64,000 nt of DNA from Shewanella baltica (GCF_900456975.1 NZ_UGYM01000002.1:4092001-4156000); one strand, 5' to 3'; shown: positions 29,956 through 40,104, counted from the stretch's first letter. A program made the numbers and translations. Notes: a model not told the origin generated them from the letters alone.

Positions 29956-29990
29956 AAAAGCCCTACGAATATGCGCAGGGCTTTTTTTTT
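29956..29990. terminator. strong terminator, best read on the plus strand
   Basis: AAAAGCCCT (29956-29964) pairs with AGGGCTTTT (29977-29985) and continues into a run of ten T on the plus strand. On the minus strand it lies just past the ansB stop and has only a four-T run, so it can serve ansB but is built better for a plus-strand transcript. Confidence 0.8.
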
Positions 29991-30007
29991 ATCACTCAAC
30001 TGAAATC

Positions 30008-31066
30008 CTAAAACTGTTGAAACCAACGTTGGATCTGCTGTGGATCTTTGCTTTTCGTTAACGATAGCATCAACAAAATACGGGCTTTTTGCGGGTTAAG
30101 ATTACCTGCTGCAATAAAACCGTATTTAGCATCATCTATCTCAGCATCGAGCGTCGTTGCACCTGTGGGCACTCGGCTAGAGCGAACGACTAAGGTGCCT
30201 TTTTGACTCGCTTTAGCTAAAACATCGAATATAGAGTGGTAGATATTACCGTTACCCACACCGGCACTGACTATGCCATCAAAACCCGCTTCAACCATGG
30301 CTTTGGCTGGTAAATCACTGGCATTGGCGTAGCTATACACTATGCCTACCTGCGGTAACTTGTCGAGTTTGCTGACATCAAAAGGCGTTTGCGTAGTATG
30401 TTGACGCTCAGTATTACCCATGTACTCAATCTTGCTGTTATGGATCACGCCAAGCGGGCCAAAGTTAGGCGCGGCAAAGGTATGCACACCTGTGGTATTC
30501 GTCTTAGTAACGTCGCGGGCGTTCAATACGGTATCGTTCATTACCACTAATACACCTCGACCTTTAGATTCAAGGTTCGCGGCGGTTGCGACGGCGTTAT
30601 ACAGATTCATTGGACCATCGGCGCTCATGGCGGTTGATGGACGCATAGCGCCAACCAATACCACAGGTTTATCGCTCTTGATGGTGAGGTTTAGAAAATA
30701 AGCGGTTTCTTCTAAGGTGTCGGTGCCGTGGGTGATGACGATACCGTCGACCTCTTTATCGGCCAGTAACAGATTGATGCGCTTGGCTAACGCTAGCCAA
30801 ACTTTATCATTCATGTCCTGCGAACCGATTTTAACCAGTTGCTCACCTTGAATATCGGCAAGCTGTTTCATTTCAGGCACAGCCGCAATTAAGCTACTAA
30901 TGCCCACTTCACCAGCCTGATAGTTAGACTCAGTGGCCGATTGCCCTACTCCGGCAATGGTGCCACCCGTGGCAATGATCCGTACCTGTGGAAGCGCCTG
31001 CGCCGCAGAGGAGAGAACTAACCCTAAGGTGACCGAGAGCAAGAGCTTACGCATTGAAAAATTCAT
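30008..31066 (-). CDS. ansB: L-asparaginase, type II, periplasmic
   Basis: Hydrolyses asparagine to aspartate and ammonia in the periplasm. 352 residues with a signal peptide (KLLLSVTLGLVLSSAAQA). Both family signatures are present: IIATGGTIAG near the mature N-terminus with the nucleophilic Thr, and DGIVITHGTDTLEETAYFL with the second catalytic Thr-Asp pair. The start ATG has AAAGGAT seven bases upstream. It is divergent from aspA across a 555-base control region, and its product aspartate is the substrate for the next genes. Confidence 0.94.
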   Translation of the reverse strand: MNFSMRKLLLSVTLGLVLSSAAQALPQVRIIATGGTIAGVGQSATESNYQAGEVGISSLIAAVPEMKQLADIQGEQLVKIGSQDMNDKVWLALAKRINLLLADKEVDGIVITHGTDTLEETAYFLNLTIKSDKPVVLVGAMRPSTAMSADGPMNLYNAVATAANLESKGRGVLVVMNDTVLNARDVTKTNTTGVHTFAAPNFGPLGVIHNSKIEYMGNTERQHTTQTPFDVSKLDKLPQVGIVYSYANASDLPAKAMVEAGFDGIVSAGVGNGNIYHSIFDVLAKASQKGTLVVRSSRVPTGATTLDAEIDDAKYGFIAAGNLNPQKARILLMLSLTKSKDPQQIQRWFQQF

Positions 31067-31621
31067 GCTTACATCCTTTTATTAATAATAAACGCTCCAC
31101 AGTGTGCACTATTATTTAACTCTAACCGTGATAATTCTCACTAAAATGAAATAACAAATTTAGCGTTATCTAATTGATTATTTAAAACTTAAATAAAACA
31201 CCATGCATTTATTATTGAGTAGATTTAACTAATCAATGATTATTCGCGATTGATAAAGTGAAAATTAAATAGCGTACGGTTTATTTAAATTCAAAAACAC
31301 TTGAGTAAATATGTCGCCAATTGGTTAACGAATAACAAATCTATAGCTAATTTGCATCAAAAAGTAATAGCTCACACTAGCTAACCGAGTTGAGATGCTT
31401 ATCTAATAAACAAAACAAATCTACCATTTCAAACAGTTAAGTGATCCCCATCTAAATCCTGTTATTGCCAAAGCGTTAAGATCTGTGTCGATAGTCAAGG
31501 AGACGATTCTCCTTCATGTTTTCGATGAGTTATTTTTGAAGTGTTACGCATACTTATGTACGCACCACAACTCAATACTCGGAGATATATCTTACTATTA
31601 ACCGGATTTAATAGGATCGAA
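31067..31621. promoter_or_regulatory. divergent ansB-aspA control region
   Basis: 555 AT-rich bases between divergent genes. It contains several FNR-like half-sites (TTGAT near 31173 and 31250, ATCAA near 31232 and 31358), but no full TTGAT-N4-ATCAA palindrome that I would call. A small perfect hairpin AAGGAGA-CGAT-TCTCCTT lies at 31497-31514, about 110 bases before aspA. No gene seen. Confidence 0.45.
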
Positions 31622-33061
31622 ATGAAAGATACTAATAGCGTACGGATCGAAGAAGATTTATTGGGAACGAAAGAAGTGTCCAATGAATTTTATTACGGCA
31701 TACATACATTACGTGCCATCGAAAACTTTAAGCTGAGTAATCAAAAAATTTCCGATGTACCTGAATTAGTCCGTGGCATGATGCTAACAAAGAAAGCAGC
31801 TGCCATGGCCAATAGCGAATTAGGCGCTGTAAGTCCTGAAATCGCTGACAAGATTATTGAAGCGTGCGATCTGATACTCACAACGGGCCGATTTGTGGAT
31901 CAATTCCCAGTCGACGTGTATCAAGGAGGCGCAGGCACTTCAGTCAACATGAATACCAATGAGGTATTAGCCAACGTTGCACTGGAGATCATGGGGCTTG
32001 AAAAAGGCCGTTACGATGTCATCAATCCTAATGACCATGTCAACAAGTGCCAATCGACCAACGATGCCTATCCAACAGGCTTCCGTATTGCGGTCATCAA
32101 CAGTACCGATATTCTGTTAGATGCATTAACTGACCTTATTAGTGCCTTCGACACTAAAGCCGCAGAGTTTAAAACCGTCTTAAAAATGGGCCGCACTCAG
32201 TTGCAAGATGCCGTGCCTATGACCTTAGGCCAAGAGTTTCATGCCTTTGCTGTCACACTGCGAGAAGAAATTAAATCCATCAAGCGTTGCCAAGAGTTGT
32301 TGTTAGAAGTGAACTTAGGCGCAACGGCTATTGGAACCGGCCTTAACACGCCAGTGGGTTATTCCTCACTCGCCATTAAACATCTGGCTGAAATCACTGG
32401 CCGTGCTTATGTGCCAGCGGAAGATTTAATCGAAGCGACCTCCGATTGTGGCGCCTACGTCATGCTGCACAGTGCAATTAAGCGCATGGCGATTAAAATG
32501 TCCAAGATTTGTAATGACCTACGCTTACTGTCATCGGGTCCACGCACAGGTCTTAAAGAGATCAATCTGCCTGAATTACAAGCGGGTTCTTCTATCATGC
32601 CAGCTAAGGTTAACCCTGTGATCCCTGAGGTCGTCAATCAGGTTGCCTTTAAGATTGTCGGCAACGATATCACTATCACTATGGCCGCCGAAGCGGGCCA
32701 GTTACAGCTTAACGTCATGGAACCTGTGATTGGTCAGGCGATGTTTGAGTCACTCAGTTTAATGGGTAATGCCTGTATCTCCCTACGTGAGAAATGCGTT
32801 GAAGGAATCACTGCAAACCCAGAGATCTGCATGGCCCATGTGATGAACTCCATCGGGATCGTGACCTACCTTAACCCCATCATCGGCCACCATGAGGGTG
32901 ACATCATCGGCAAGATTTGCGCCCAAACGGGTAAAAATGTCCGTGAAGTGGTACTCGAACGCGGTTTGTTAACGGTTGAAGAACTCGATGACATTCTCTC
33001 GATTGAAAACCTGATGAATCCTAAGTATCAAGCTAAACGCAGCAGCAAAGCCAAAGTGTAA
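31622..33061 (+). CDS. aspA: aspartate ammonia-lyase (aspartase)
   Basis: Cytoplasmic enzyme converting L-aspartate to fumarate and ammonia. I set the start at 31622 because it has AGGAT at the right spacing and gives 479 residues, the standard aspartase length; the frame is open 27 codons upstream without a ribosome site. The superfamily signature [15 protein letters not shown] is present with the flexible catalytic loop serine, along with the [10 protein letters not shown] segment and the [18 protein letters not shown] substrate-binding region. It lies directly before the dicarboxylate carrier gene and supplies fumarate for FrdCAB. Confidence 0.96.
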   Translation: MKDTNSVRIEEDLLGTKEVSNEFYYGIHTLRAIENFKLSNQKISDVPELVRGMMLTKKAAAMANSELGAVSPEIADKIIEACDLILTTGRFVDQFPVDVYQGGAGTSVNMNTNEVLANVALEIMGLEKGRYDVINPNDHVNKCQSTNDAYPTGFRIAVINSTDILLDALTDLISAFDTKAAEFKTVLKMGRTQLQDAVPMTLGQEFHAFAVTLREEIKSIKRCQELLLEVNLGATAIGTGLNTPVGYSSLAIKHLAEITGRAYVPAEDLIEATSDCGAYVMLHSAIKRMAIKMSKICNDLRLLSSGPRTGLKEINLPELQAGSSIMPAKVNPVIPEVVNQVAFKIVGNDITITMAAEAGQLQLNVMEPVIGQAMFESLSLMGNACISLREKCVEGITANPEICMAHVMNSIGIVTYLNPIIGHHEGDIIGKICAQTGKNVREVVLERGLLTVEELDDILSIENLMNPKYQAKRSSKAKV

Positions 33062-33068
33062 CTCAGTG

Positions 33069-33143
33069 GGGCTGGGGAGCCTTCCCCAGCCCAAAACTCG
33101 ATGATTCAAGAATAAGCCAGCGCATAGTGAATATGCGCAGGCT
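33069..33143. repeat. two consecutive hairpins in the aspA-dcu gap
   Basis: The first has perfect 10-bp arms GGGCTGGGGA (33069-33078) and TCCCCAGCCC (33083-33092) with a four-base loop and no T-tract. The second has GCGCATA (33120-33126) and TATGCGC (33132-33138), extended by outer AGCC/GGCT pairs. They start eight bases after the aspA stop and probably stabilise or partially terminate the aspA message. Confidence 0.75.
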
Positions 33144-33175
33144 ATTGAAATTAAAAACAAAATAGAGTTAACACT

Positions 33176-34477
33176 ATGATTATATTAGAGATAATTATCG
33201 TACTCGGGGCCATTTACCTAGGTGCAAGGATGGGTAGCATGGGAGTCGGCTTTGCGGGCGGTGTCGGGGTACTGATACTAACCGCAGGGATGGGACTCAA
33301 ACCGGGCAATATTCCGATTGATGTGATCCTCATCATTATGTCGGTTATCACCGCGATTGCGGCCATGCAAGTATCAGGAGGGATGGATTATTTAGTCTCA
33401 CTGGCAGAAAAATTATTACGTAAGCATCCAAAACAAATCACTTTTCTGGCACCTGTAGTCACTTATTTCATGACACTCTTTGCAGGAACAGGCCACACCG
33501 CATTCTCAACCTTACCTGTTATTGCCGAAGTCGCAAAAGAGCAAGGTATTCGTCCCTCTCGTCCTCTTTCTATCGCCGTTGTCGCGTCCCAAGTCGCCAT
33601 TACCGCTTCACCGATTTCGGCGGCTGTCGTGTTCTTCTCAGGCATTCTAGAACCCTTTGGCGTGGACTATTTAGTACTGTTAGCCGTATGTATTCCTTCA
33701 ACTTTCTTAGCCTGTATGGTCGGCGCCGTTGTTGCTAACTTAATGGGTAAAGAGCTGGCTGATGATCCTATTTATCAAGACCGTTTAGCTAAGGGCTTAG
33801 TCAAAACACGCGGTAAAACTGAGATCAAAATTAAAGCCGGCGCGAAACGCTCTGTGATGATTTTCTTACTGGCGATTGCGGCAGTGATGGCCTACGCCAC
33901 TGCGATATCTGACAAAGTCGGCTTGATTGTTGACCCTGTACTGCCACGCGATGCTGCCATTATGGTGCTGATGCTAACGGCAGCTGCGGCTATCACGATT
34001 TTCTGTAAGTTAGACGCAAGTGAAATCTCCAATGCGGCCACCTTTAAATCGGGCATGTCAGCCTGTGTCTGTGTGTTAGGTGTGGCTTGGTTAGGCGATA
34101 CCTTAGTGTCGAATCATATCGAGGAAATCAAAGATTTAGCAGGCACCTTACTGCAAAGTCAGCCTTGGTTATTGTCGGTCACCCTGTTCTTTGCCTCCAT
34201 GTTGCTCTACTCCCAAGGCGCAACCACTAAGGCGCTGATGCCTGCGGCCTTAGCCATTGGCGTGAGTCCTTTAACTGCCGTTGCCTCTTTCGCCGCCGTC
34301 AGCGCGCTGTTTGTATTGCCCACTTATCCTACGCTACTGGCTGCGGTTGAAATGGATGATACCGGCTCGACTCGGATTGGTAAGGCGGTATTTAACCATC
34401 CGTTCCTGGTCCCTGGCGTAGTGACGATTGCCACCAGCGTGGCATTGGCCTTCCTGTTTGGCGGCATGATGCTGTAG
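33176..34477 (+). CDS. dcuB: anaerobic C4-dicarboxylate transporter, DcuA/DcuB family
   Basis: 433-residue inner-membrane antiporter that exchanges fumarate, malate or aspartate for succinate under anaerobic conditions. It is almost entirely hydrophobic, with about ten to twelve membrane helices. Family phrases are GMGLKPGNIPIDVILIIMSVI (seen as GMGLKPGNIP), TGHTAFSTLPVIAEVAKEQ, IRPSRPLSIAVVASQ and the C-terminal FNHPFLVPG. The Dcu assignment is firm; DcuA versus DcuB rests on weak grounds. It sits between aspA and frdCAB on the same strand, which fits import of aspartate and export of succinate. Confidence 0.9.
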   Translation: MIILEIIIVLGAIYLGARMGSMGVGFAGGVGVLILTAGMGLKPGNIPIDVILIIMSVITAIAAMQVSGGMDYLVSLAEKLLRKHPKQITFLAPVVTYFMTLFAGTGHTAFSTLPVIAEVAKEQGIRPSRPLSIAVVASQVAITASPISAAVVFFSGILEPFGVDYLVLLAVCIPSTFLACMVGAVVANLMGKELADDPIYQDRLAKGLVKTRGKTEIKIKAGAKRSVMIFLLAIAAVMAYATAISDKVGLIVDPVLPRDAAIMVLMLTAAAAITIFCKLDASEISNAATFKSGMSACVCVLGVAWLGDTLVSNHIEEIKDLAGTLLQSQPWLLSVTLFFASMLLYSQGATTKALMPAALAIGVSPLTAVASFAAVSALFVLPTYPTLLAAVEMDDTGSTRIGKAVFNHPFLVPGVVTIATSVALAFLFGGMML

Positions 34478-34616
34478 CGCAACTTTACCCAAAGTGTTCT
34501 AAGGGCTAATGCTAATAATTGGATTAACCCTCTTCTTTTAATCTGGATCTAAAGACTTTGTGTTGGCGTGATGCAGGTACATTCACGCCACAACAAACCT
34601 AGTAAGAGGTGAATTA

Positions 34617-35342
34617 ATGTCAGCGAAAACGCGTGTTCCTACCGCCATTAACGGCGGACCATTTGGCCAAGCCTGGTCGGCTAAAGCAGACTGCTTACAA
34701 AGTGCGACAGGGCTTATATTGGGTATTTTCCTGTTATTTCATATGCATTTCGAGGCGAGCATTTTATTTGGTAAAGAAACCTTCTTTCACATGGTGCAAT
34801 TCTTAGAAGGCAGTATGTTTAGCTCAACGGGTCATGGCTTCCCCATAGTGACCAAGATCATTTCAGTCATTATGCTGGTGATTGTTGCTGTACATGCCGC
34901 CACCGCACTTCGTCGTTTTCCAGTGCAATTAGGCCAATGGCGAGCGATGCGTGGCTTCATGTCGAGTATCAAGCATAGAGATACCCAAGCATGGTTCTGG
35001 CAGATGATCACCGGGTTCTTACTGTTTTTCTTAGTGTCAGCCCATCTTGCTACTATGATTTTAAACCCTGATATTGGCCCTCATCTTTCGGCAGAACGGG
35101 TTTACCACGATAACGCTTGGCTCTTATACGTGGTGTTTTTACCTATCGTGTTATTCCACGGCATCGTTGGTTTATACCGAGTGATATTAAAGTGGGGTGT
35201 GAGTAGTAACCGCCCACTTATCCGCACTATAGCGCAAGTATTGATCGTCTATTTATTGTGTTTAGGCACATTAAGCCTAGTGACCTATATCAATATTGGT
35301 ATCGAATTAGTTCTGCCAGTACAACCGTTTATTCCTCAGTAA
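34617..35342 (+). CDS. frdC: fumarate reductase cytochrome b subunit
   Basis: Membrane anchor of quinol:fumarate reductase, of the single-polypeptide di-haem type known from Wolinella. 241 residues with five hydrophobic helices. Histidines placed within helices fit the four haem ligands: LLFHMHFE, IVAVHAATALR, LVSAHLATMI and IVLFHGIVGLY. It oxidises menaquinol and passes electrons to FrdB. AGAGGTG precedes the ATG. frdA follows after a 151-base gap holding a hairpin. Confidence 0.93.
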   Translation: MSAKTRVPTAINGGPFGQAWSAKADCLQSATGLILGIFLLFHMHFEASILFGKETFFHMVQFLEGSMFSSTGHGFPIVTKIISVIMLVIVAVHAATALRRFPVQLGQWRAMRGFMSSIKHRDTQAWFWQMITGFLLFFLVSAHLATMILNPDIGPHLSAERVYHDNAWLLYVVFLPIVLFHGIVGLYRVILKWGVSSNRPLIRTIAQVLIVYLLCLGTLSLVTYINIGIELVLPVQPFIPQ

Positions 35343-35400
35343 TGGGCATGACGCTATCGGCGCACTTAGCCTGTATAGCAAGACAAACAACATACGGATC

Positions 35401-35441
35401 CTCCTCTGATACATAGTTGCCGCGCATCTATGCCCGAGGAG
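35401..35441 (+). other. intra-operon hairpin between frdC and frdA
   Basis: CTCCTC (35401-35406) pairs with GAGGAG (35436-35441), and inside it CATAG (35412-35416) with CTATG (35428-35432). It lies 53 bases before the frdA start. A place for RNA processing or partial attenuation that would adjust subunit ratios. Confidence 0.5.
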
Positions 35442-35493
35442 TGCAATGATAAATCCATGAAATGTTATCTAAATTATTAGATAAGGATCTGAT

Positions 35494-37503
35494 TTGAAAA
35501 TCATTTATACAGACTCATTAGTCATTGGCGCAGGATTGGCAGGCCTCAGAGTCGCGATTGCCACCAAAGAGCGAGGCCTAGATACCTTAGTGCTATCGTT
35601 AATTCCCGCAAAACGTTCACATTCGGCCGCCGCACAGGGCGGAATGCAAGCCAGCCTAGGCAATACCGTTAAAGGCATGGGCGATAACGAAGACATTCAC
35701 TTTCAAGACACAGTCAAAGGTTCTGACTGGGGTTGCGATCAAGACGTCGCCCGCATGTTTGCCCACGTTGCACCGAAAGCGATCCGCGAACTCACCAACT
35801 GGGGCGTGCCTTGGTCGAGGATTTCCGCCGGCCCACGTGAAGTCATCATGAATGCGCAAAGGGTAACGCTCAATGAGGCCGAAGAAGCTCACGGCCTGAT
35901 CAATGCCCGCGATTTTGGTGGCACTAAAAAATGGCGTACCTGTTACACCGCCGACGGCACTGGCCACTCTTTACTGTATGCAGTGGATAACCAAGCCATT
36001 TCTATGGGCATTCCAGTACACGAACGGATTGAAGCCCTGTCGCTTATCCATGACGGTAAACGTTGCCATGGGGTGATTGCCCGCTGTTTAGTCACAGGTG
36101 AACTGCGCGCTTATGTAGCCAAATCCACCACCATCGCCACCGGCGGTTATGGCAAGATTTATGAAATATCGACCAATGCCACCATCTGCGAAGGCATAGG
36201 CCAAGCGTTAGCACTCGACACAGGTGTCGCCACCTTAGGCAATATGGAAGCGGTGCAGTTTCACCCCACCGCCATAGTGCCTGCGGGGATCCTCACCACT
36301 GAAGGGTGTCGTGGTGATGGCGGTATTCTGCGTGATAAAGACGGCCATCGCTTTATGCCAGATTACGAACCCGAGAAAAAAGAACTCGCCTCTCGTGATG
36401 TGGTTTCACGCCGCATGACAGAACACATGCGCAAAGGCAATGGCGTTGAAAGCCCTTATGGCCCGCATCTATGGCTGGATATTACGCAGCTGGGCCGTGA
36501 ACATATCGAAACTAACCTGCGCGAAGTGAAAGAGATTTGTGATTACTTCCTTGGTATCGATCCTTGCAAAGATTGGATCCCCGTCCGCCCTACCCAACAT
36601 TACTCTATGGGCGGCGTGCGCACCAATGCCACCGGCGAAAGTCCACAACTCAAGGGGCTGTTCAGCGTCGGAGAAGCGGCCTGTTGGGACATGCACGGCT
36701 TTAACCGTTTAGGCGGTAATTCGGTGGCAGAAACTGTGGTCGGCGGCATGATCATCGGCAAATATGTGGCTGATTTTTGTGAGAATAACGATTTAGAAAT
36801 TGATACCGCGCTGACTCAAAAATTCATCGATAAGTTACAGCAAGAAATCGATGGGCTGGTCGAAGGCAATGGCACAGAAAACCCCTTCCAAATAAAGAAA
36901 GAAATGCAACGCATCATGATGAACTACGTCGGGATTTTCCGTAATGGACCCGAGTTAGATAAAGCCATCAAAGGCTTGAAAGACTTACTGCTGCGGGCAA
37001 AAAATCTTGGTCTTAAATGTAAAAAACGTCACGCTAATCCTGAGTTAGTCGAAGCGCTACGCGTCACTCGTATGTTGAAAGTGGCCCTCACCGTCGCCTG
37101 TGGCGCAGAGGCTCGCACTGAAAGTCGCGGCGCCCATTCACGGGAAGATTACCCACAACGCAACGATAAAGATTGGCTTAACCGCACGCTGGCAACTTGG
37201 CCAGATGCCGAGTCACTGGAACCTGTGCTGCGTTATGAAGCGTTAGATGTGATGAAAATGGAGCTACCACCGGGATACCGAGGCTACGGCAACGATAACA
37301 CTATTGCCCATCCTGATACCGAAAAACGCGTACAAGAAATCAATCAAGTGCTCGCGCGCTTAGGTGACGATCCCGATAGAAACACACTGCAGCGAGCCCT
37401 GATGCCATACGAGCTGCCAAGTCATCTGCAGGCTCCCAATGGACGCCTCAGCGATACCTTAGCGATCACTCCAGCCCAACCGGTAGGGAATAAACCACTA
37501 TGA
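35494..37503 (+). CDS. frdA: fumarate reductase flavoprotein subunit
   Basis: Catalytic subunit reducing fumarate to succinate at covalently bound FAD. 669 residues. The FAD dinucleotide fold is [13 protein letters not shown], and the covalent-flavin His is in [12 protein letters not shown]. Active-site elements include [21 protein letters not shown], and [12 protein letters not shown]. The start is a TTG (35494) with AAGGAT at correct spacing; no ATG lies near. Its stop overlaps the frdB start by four bases (ATGA), so the two subunits are translationally coupled. Confidence 0.96.
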   Translation: MKIIYTDSLVIGAGLAGLRVAIATKERGLDTLVLSLIPAKRSHSAAAQGGMQASLGNTVKGMGDNEDIHFQDTVKGSDWGCDQDVARMFAHVAPKAIRELTNWGVPWSRISAGPREVIMNAQRVTLNEAEEAHGLINARDFGGTKKWRTCYTADGTGHSLLYAVDNQAISMGIPVHERIEALSLIHDGKRCHGVIARCLVTGELRAYVAKSTTIATGGYGKIYEISTNATICEGIGQALALDTGVATLGNMEAVQFHPTAIVPAGILTTEGCRGDGGILRDKDGHRFMPDYEPEKKELASRDVVSRRMTEHMRKGNGVESPYGPHLWLDITQLGREHIETNLREVKEICDYFLGIDPCKDWIPVRPTQHYSMGGVRTNATGESPQLKGLFSVGEAACWDMHGFNRLGGNSVAETVVGGMIIGKYVADFCENNDLEIDTALTQKFIDKLQQEIDGLVEGNGTENPFQIKKEMQRIMMNYVGIFRNGPELDKAIKGLKDLLLRAKNLGLKCKKRHANPELVEALRVTRMLKVALTVACGAEARTESRGAHSREDYPQRNDKDWLNRTLATWPDAESLEPVLRYEALDVMKMELPPGYRGYGNDNTIAHPDTEKRVQEINQVLARLGDDPDRNTLQRALMPYELPSHLQAPNGRLSDTLAITPAQPVGNKPL

Positions 37504-38225
37504 GCCGTCAAATCAGCTTTAATATCTTCCGCTACGATCCGCAAGATGGCCAAGACAAGCCAAAGATGGAACGTTATCAGTTGACTGAAACACCGGGCAT
37601 GACAGTGTTTATCGCCTTGAATCAACTGCGAGAACAACAAGATCCCTCACTGCAGTTTGACTTTGTCTGCCGCGCAGGCATCTGTGGCAGTTGCGCCATG
37701 GTGATCAATGGTTTCCCCACATTGGCCTGTCGCACGTTAACGGCGAATTATCCCAATGGCGAAATCACCCTAATGCCGCTGCCCGGCTTCGAACTGATTG
37801 GCGATTTGTCGGTGAACACAGGCAAATTTATGCGCGAATTAGCCGAACGCTTAAAACTGTGGCTGCACCCTAAACCCGATGATCAGGACATTCATCGCCT
37901 CGAAAATCCAATGGCACCTGAAGAAGCCGCGCGGATCTATGAGCTGGAACGCTGCGTCGAATGTGGCGTTTGTGTGTCTGCCTGCGCCACCAAACAAATG
38001 CGTGACACCTTTGTCGGCGCGGTTGGCATGATGAAAATTGCCCGCTTCGAAATGGATAGCAGAGACAGCCGCAGTGCGGATGATTTCTACCATGTGATTG
38101 GCAATCAAGACGGCGTCTTCGGTTGTATGACGCTACTCGGCTGCCAAGATAACTGCCCTAAAGATTTGCCGCACATGCAGCAAATTGCTTACCTGCGCCG
38201 CAAAATGGCCGCAAGCATACTCTAG
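37500..38225 (+). CDS. frdB: fumarate reductase iron-sulfur subunit
   Basis: Electron-transfer subunit of 241 residues. The N-terminal plant-type ferredoxin domain carries the 2Fe-2S cysteines in [11 protein letters not shown] with the later ACRT. The C-terminal domain has the 4Fe-4S and 3Fe-4S ligands in [11 protein letters not shown] and [11 protein letters not shown], with CMTLLGC between. It links FrdC haems to the FrdA flavin on the cytoplasmic face. Last gene of the frd operon, closed by a terminator. Confidence 0.96.
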   Translation: MSRQISFNIFRYDPQDGQDKPKMERYQLTETPGMTVFIALNQLREQQDPSLQFDFVCRAGICGSCAMVINGFPTLACRTLTANYPNGEITLMPLPGFELIGDLSVNTGKFMRELAERLKLWLHPKPDDQDIHRLENPMAPEEAARIYELERCVECGVCVSACATKQMRDTFVGAVGMMKIARFEMDSRDSRSADDFYHVIGNQDGVFGCMTLLGCQDNCPKDLPHMQQIAYLRRKMAASIL

Positions 38226-38243
38226 TTTTCCTTAACCTAAAGT

Positions 38244-38265
38244 CCCGTTGCGTTAGCGGGGTTTT
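38244..38265 (+). terminator. intrinsic terminator of frdCAB
   Basis: CCCGTT (38244-38249) pairs with AGCGGG (38255-38260, one G-T pair), followed by GTTTT. It lies 20 bases after the frdB stop. Confidence 0.7.
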
Positions 38266-38286
38266 AGGGCAACACCTTTCCCAAAT

Positions 38287-38321
38287 CAGCGGGCAAATCA
38301 TATCTGCCCGCTGCAGATATG
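38287..38321 (+). other. two overlapping, mutually exclusive hairpins upstream of porin gene
   Basis: Hairpin one pairs CAGCGGGCA (38287-38295) with TGCCCGCTG (38305-38313). Hairpin two pairs CATATCTGC (38299-38307) with GCAGATATG (38313-38321). Both are perfect 9-bp stems and share bases 38305-38307 and 38313, so only one can form at a time. Confidence 0.6.
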
Positions 38322-38455
38322 CGACGCCTTGCCTCTGAGCGAGACGCCTCCTTGAGCACTATCACAAGTGCAGATCCTTACTACTAGCAGTACTGTTCCA
38401 TCGGCAACAAAATCCATTAACGGCACGCTAGTAGTTGTTATGTAAGGAAACATAA

Positions 38456-39523
38456 ATGAAGCAGTTCAAACTAACATCAGCCTTGCTTGTGCTGAGCTTT
38501 GCCACACCTATCTTTGCTGTTCAAGCCAATGATACCGCTGCAACCAATGACGAGTTACGCACTGAATTACAACAAATTCAGCAAAGACTCGCCATGCTCG
38601 AAGCCCAAGAAAAAGAGGCGTCGGTTTTATCGGATACTCAGTTTAATTTTTATGGTTCTTTACGCCCGACTTTCGGCCTAACCCACACTAACTCAGACGA
38701 TGTGTGGGATGTGGGCGATGCGAACTCGCGAATTGGCTTTGCCGCAGAACACCAACTTGGCAATGGTTTAGTCGGGTTTGCGAAAGGGGAATTTAAGGTC
38801 GATATCAAAGATGACGGCGACTTTGGCGATGCGCGCAAAGCTTATGTTGGATTAAAGGGATTTTTTGGTAGCGTAGCCATAGGTAAACAAGCCGTCACCC
38901 AGGAGATCATTTCCGATCCCGTCGACATCTTTAACCGCTCAGGAACCCCACTCGCCTATGACAGTGCGAGCCCCTTCAGACTCAATAACCTAGTGACCTA
39001 TCGTAAAGAATTTGGCGACCTGTTGTTTTCGGCCGATGCGCAATTCGACGGCAATAAAGGCAGTGGCGGCAGTGACTTCGTTAACGCGGGTATCCGTTAT
39101 AAAACCGACCTAATCTATATAGCCGCAGCTTTTTATAACAAAGAGTTAGACGACGGCAAAGATGAGAACACTGTCGGTGTCACCCTAGCAAAAAGTTTCA
39201 ATGCCTTGTACCTCGCGGCAGCCTATCAAAACATTGAAAAAGACGATATCGATGGAACCACATTGGATGGCTCAACACTCGATGTGGTCGCGTGCTATCC
39301 CATCACTGACAGCTATAAAATCAAGCTGGGCGTGTCCAGATACGACGATGGTGGCAATGACATCACCTCTGCTAAATACAACGCCTATAACACTACGCTG
39401 GAGTGGCATAAAACACCGCAATTCAGCACCTTCATCGAATATCAAAAGACAGATTTTGAATACCGCGAAACCAATGACCAGATCATGCTGGGCATGCGTT
39501 ATAACTTCGATTACACGTTCTAG
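38456..39523 (+). CDS. outer-membrane porin, general Gram-negative type
   Basis: 355-residue trimeric-type porin. Signal peptide KLTSALLVLSFATPIFAVQA. A short coiled-coil region rich in Gln, Leu and Glu follows (LRTELQQIQQRLAMLEAQ), common in Shewanella and Vibrio porins. The rest is alternating beta-strand with FYGSLRPTF, DANSRIGFAAEHQLGNG, a loop-3-like region, and a final strand ending in aromatic YNFDYTF, the outer-membrane assembly signal. AAGGAAA precedes the ATG. Its place after frdCAB suggests dicarboxylate uptake, but this is inference. Confidence 0.92.
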   Translation: MKQFKLTSALLVLSFATPIFAVQANDTAATNDELRTELQQIQQRLAMLEAQEKEASVLSDTQFNFYGSLRPTFGLTHTNSDDVWDVGDANSRIGFAAEHQLGNGLVGFAKGEFKVDIKDDGDFGDARKAYVGLKGFFGSVAIGKQAVTQEIISDPVDIFNRSGTPLAYDSASPFRLNNLVTYRKEFGDLLFSADAQFDGNKGSGGSDFVNAGIRYKTDLIYIAAAFYNKELDDGKDENTVGVTLAKSFNALYLAAAYQNIEKDDIDGTTLDGSTLDVVACYPITDSYKIKLGVSRYDDGGNDITSAKYNAYNTTLEWHKTPQFSTFIEYQKTDFEYRETNDQIMLGMRYNFDYTF

Positions 39524-39606
39524 GTTTTATCTCAAGCGTATAGTCATGTAAATGAAGGGTTTAACGGCTTCACGGCATAAAGACTAAAAACATAAAGACC
39601 AGAAAC

Positions 39607-39635
39607 AACAAAGCCACGACTCGCGTGGCTTTGTT
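39607..39635 (+). terminator. intrinsic terminator of porin gene
   Basis: AACAAAGCCACG (39607-39618) pairs with CGTGGCTTTGTT (39624-39635) around a five-base loop, with a moderately T-rich tail. It lies about 85 bases past the porin stop. Confidence 0.8.
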
Positions 39636-40104
39636 CATTTAAGACGATACCGTCTTTACACTTCGATAAATCCTAAATTAAAACGGTAATGCACACATAA
39701 ATAACAACCAGGGTGAGTGAGTGGACATAAAAACATTTTAATACAACGAGTTAAACAAAGAAAATCCAAAATAAATATACACAATTACTAAGTTTTGTTA
39801 ATTAAAGGCATTGTAAGAGCTTTTAATTGACTTTAATCAACATTTCTAACTCAACTAAAAGCCAAGTTTTACTCCAATCTAGTTTGCCAGATTGTATACC
39901 AATACTAAAAGTCTTAGTTAACGTTTGAATCTGGTAGAATTCATAGCCAAAAGACTTCTCAACCACAAGATCAGTAGCAAGCTAATGATCCAATATATCA
40001 TCAACAGCTGTACGACCATAAAAAAATTGATCATTTGTAAACGCATTTTTGGACATTTCTGCGTTACAAAGAGCGAACAAAGTTTGGTTTCCAGATAACT
40101 TCTA

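Noticed and set aside
31160..31370. FNR sites in the ansB-aspA region
   Set aside because: Only half-sites (TTGAT or ATCAA) with poor partners; not strong enough to call individual operators.
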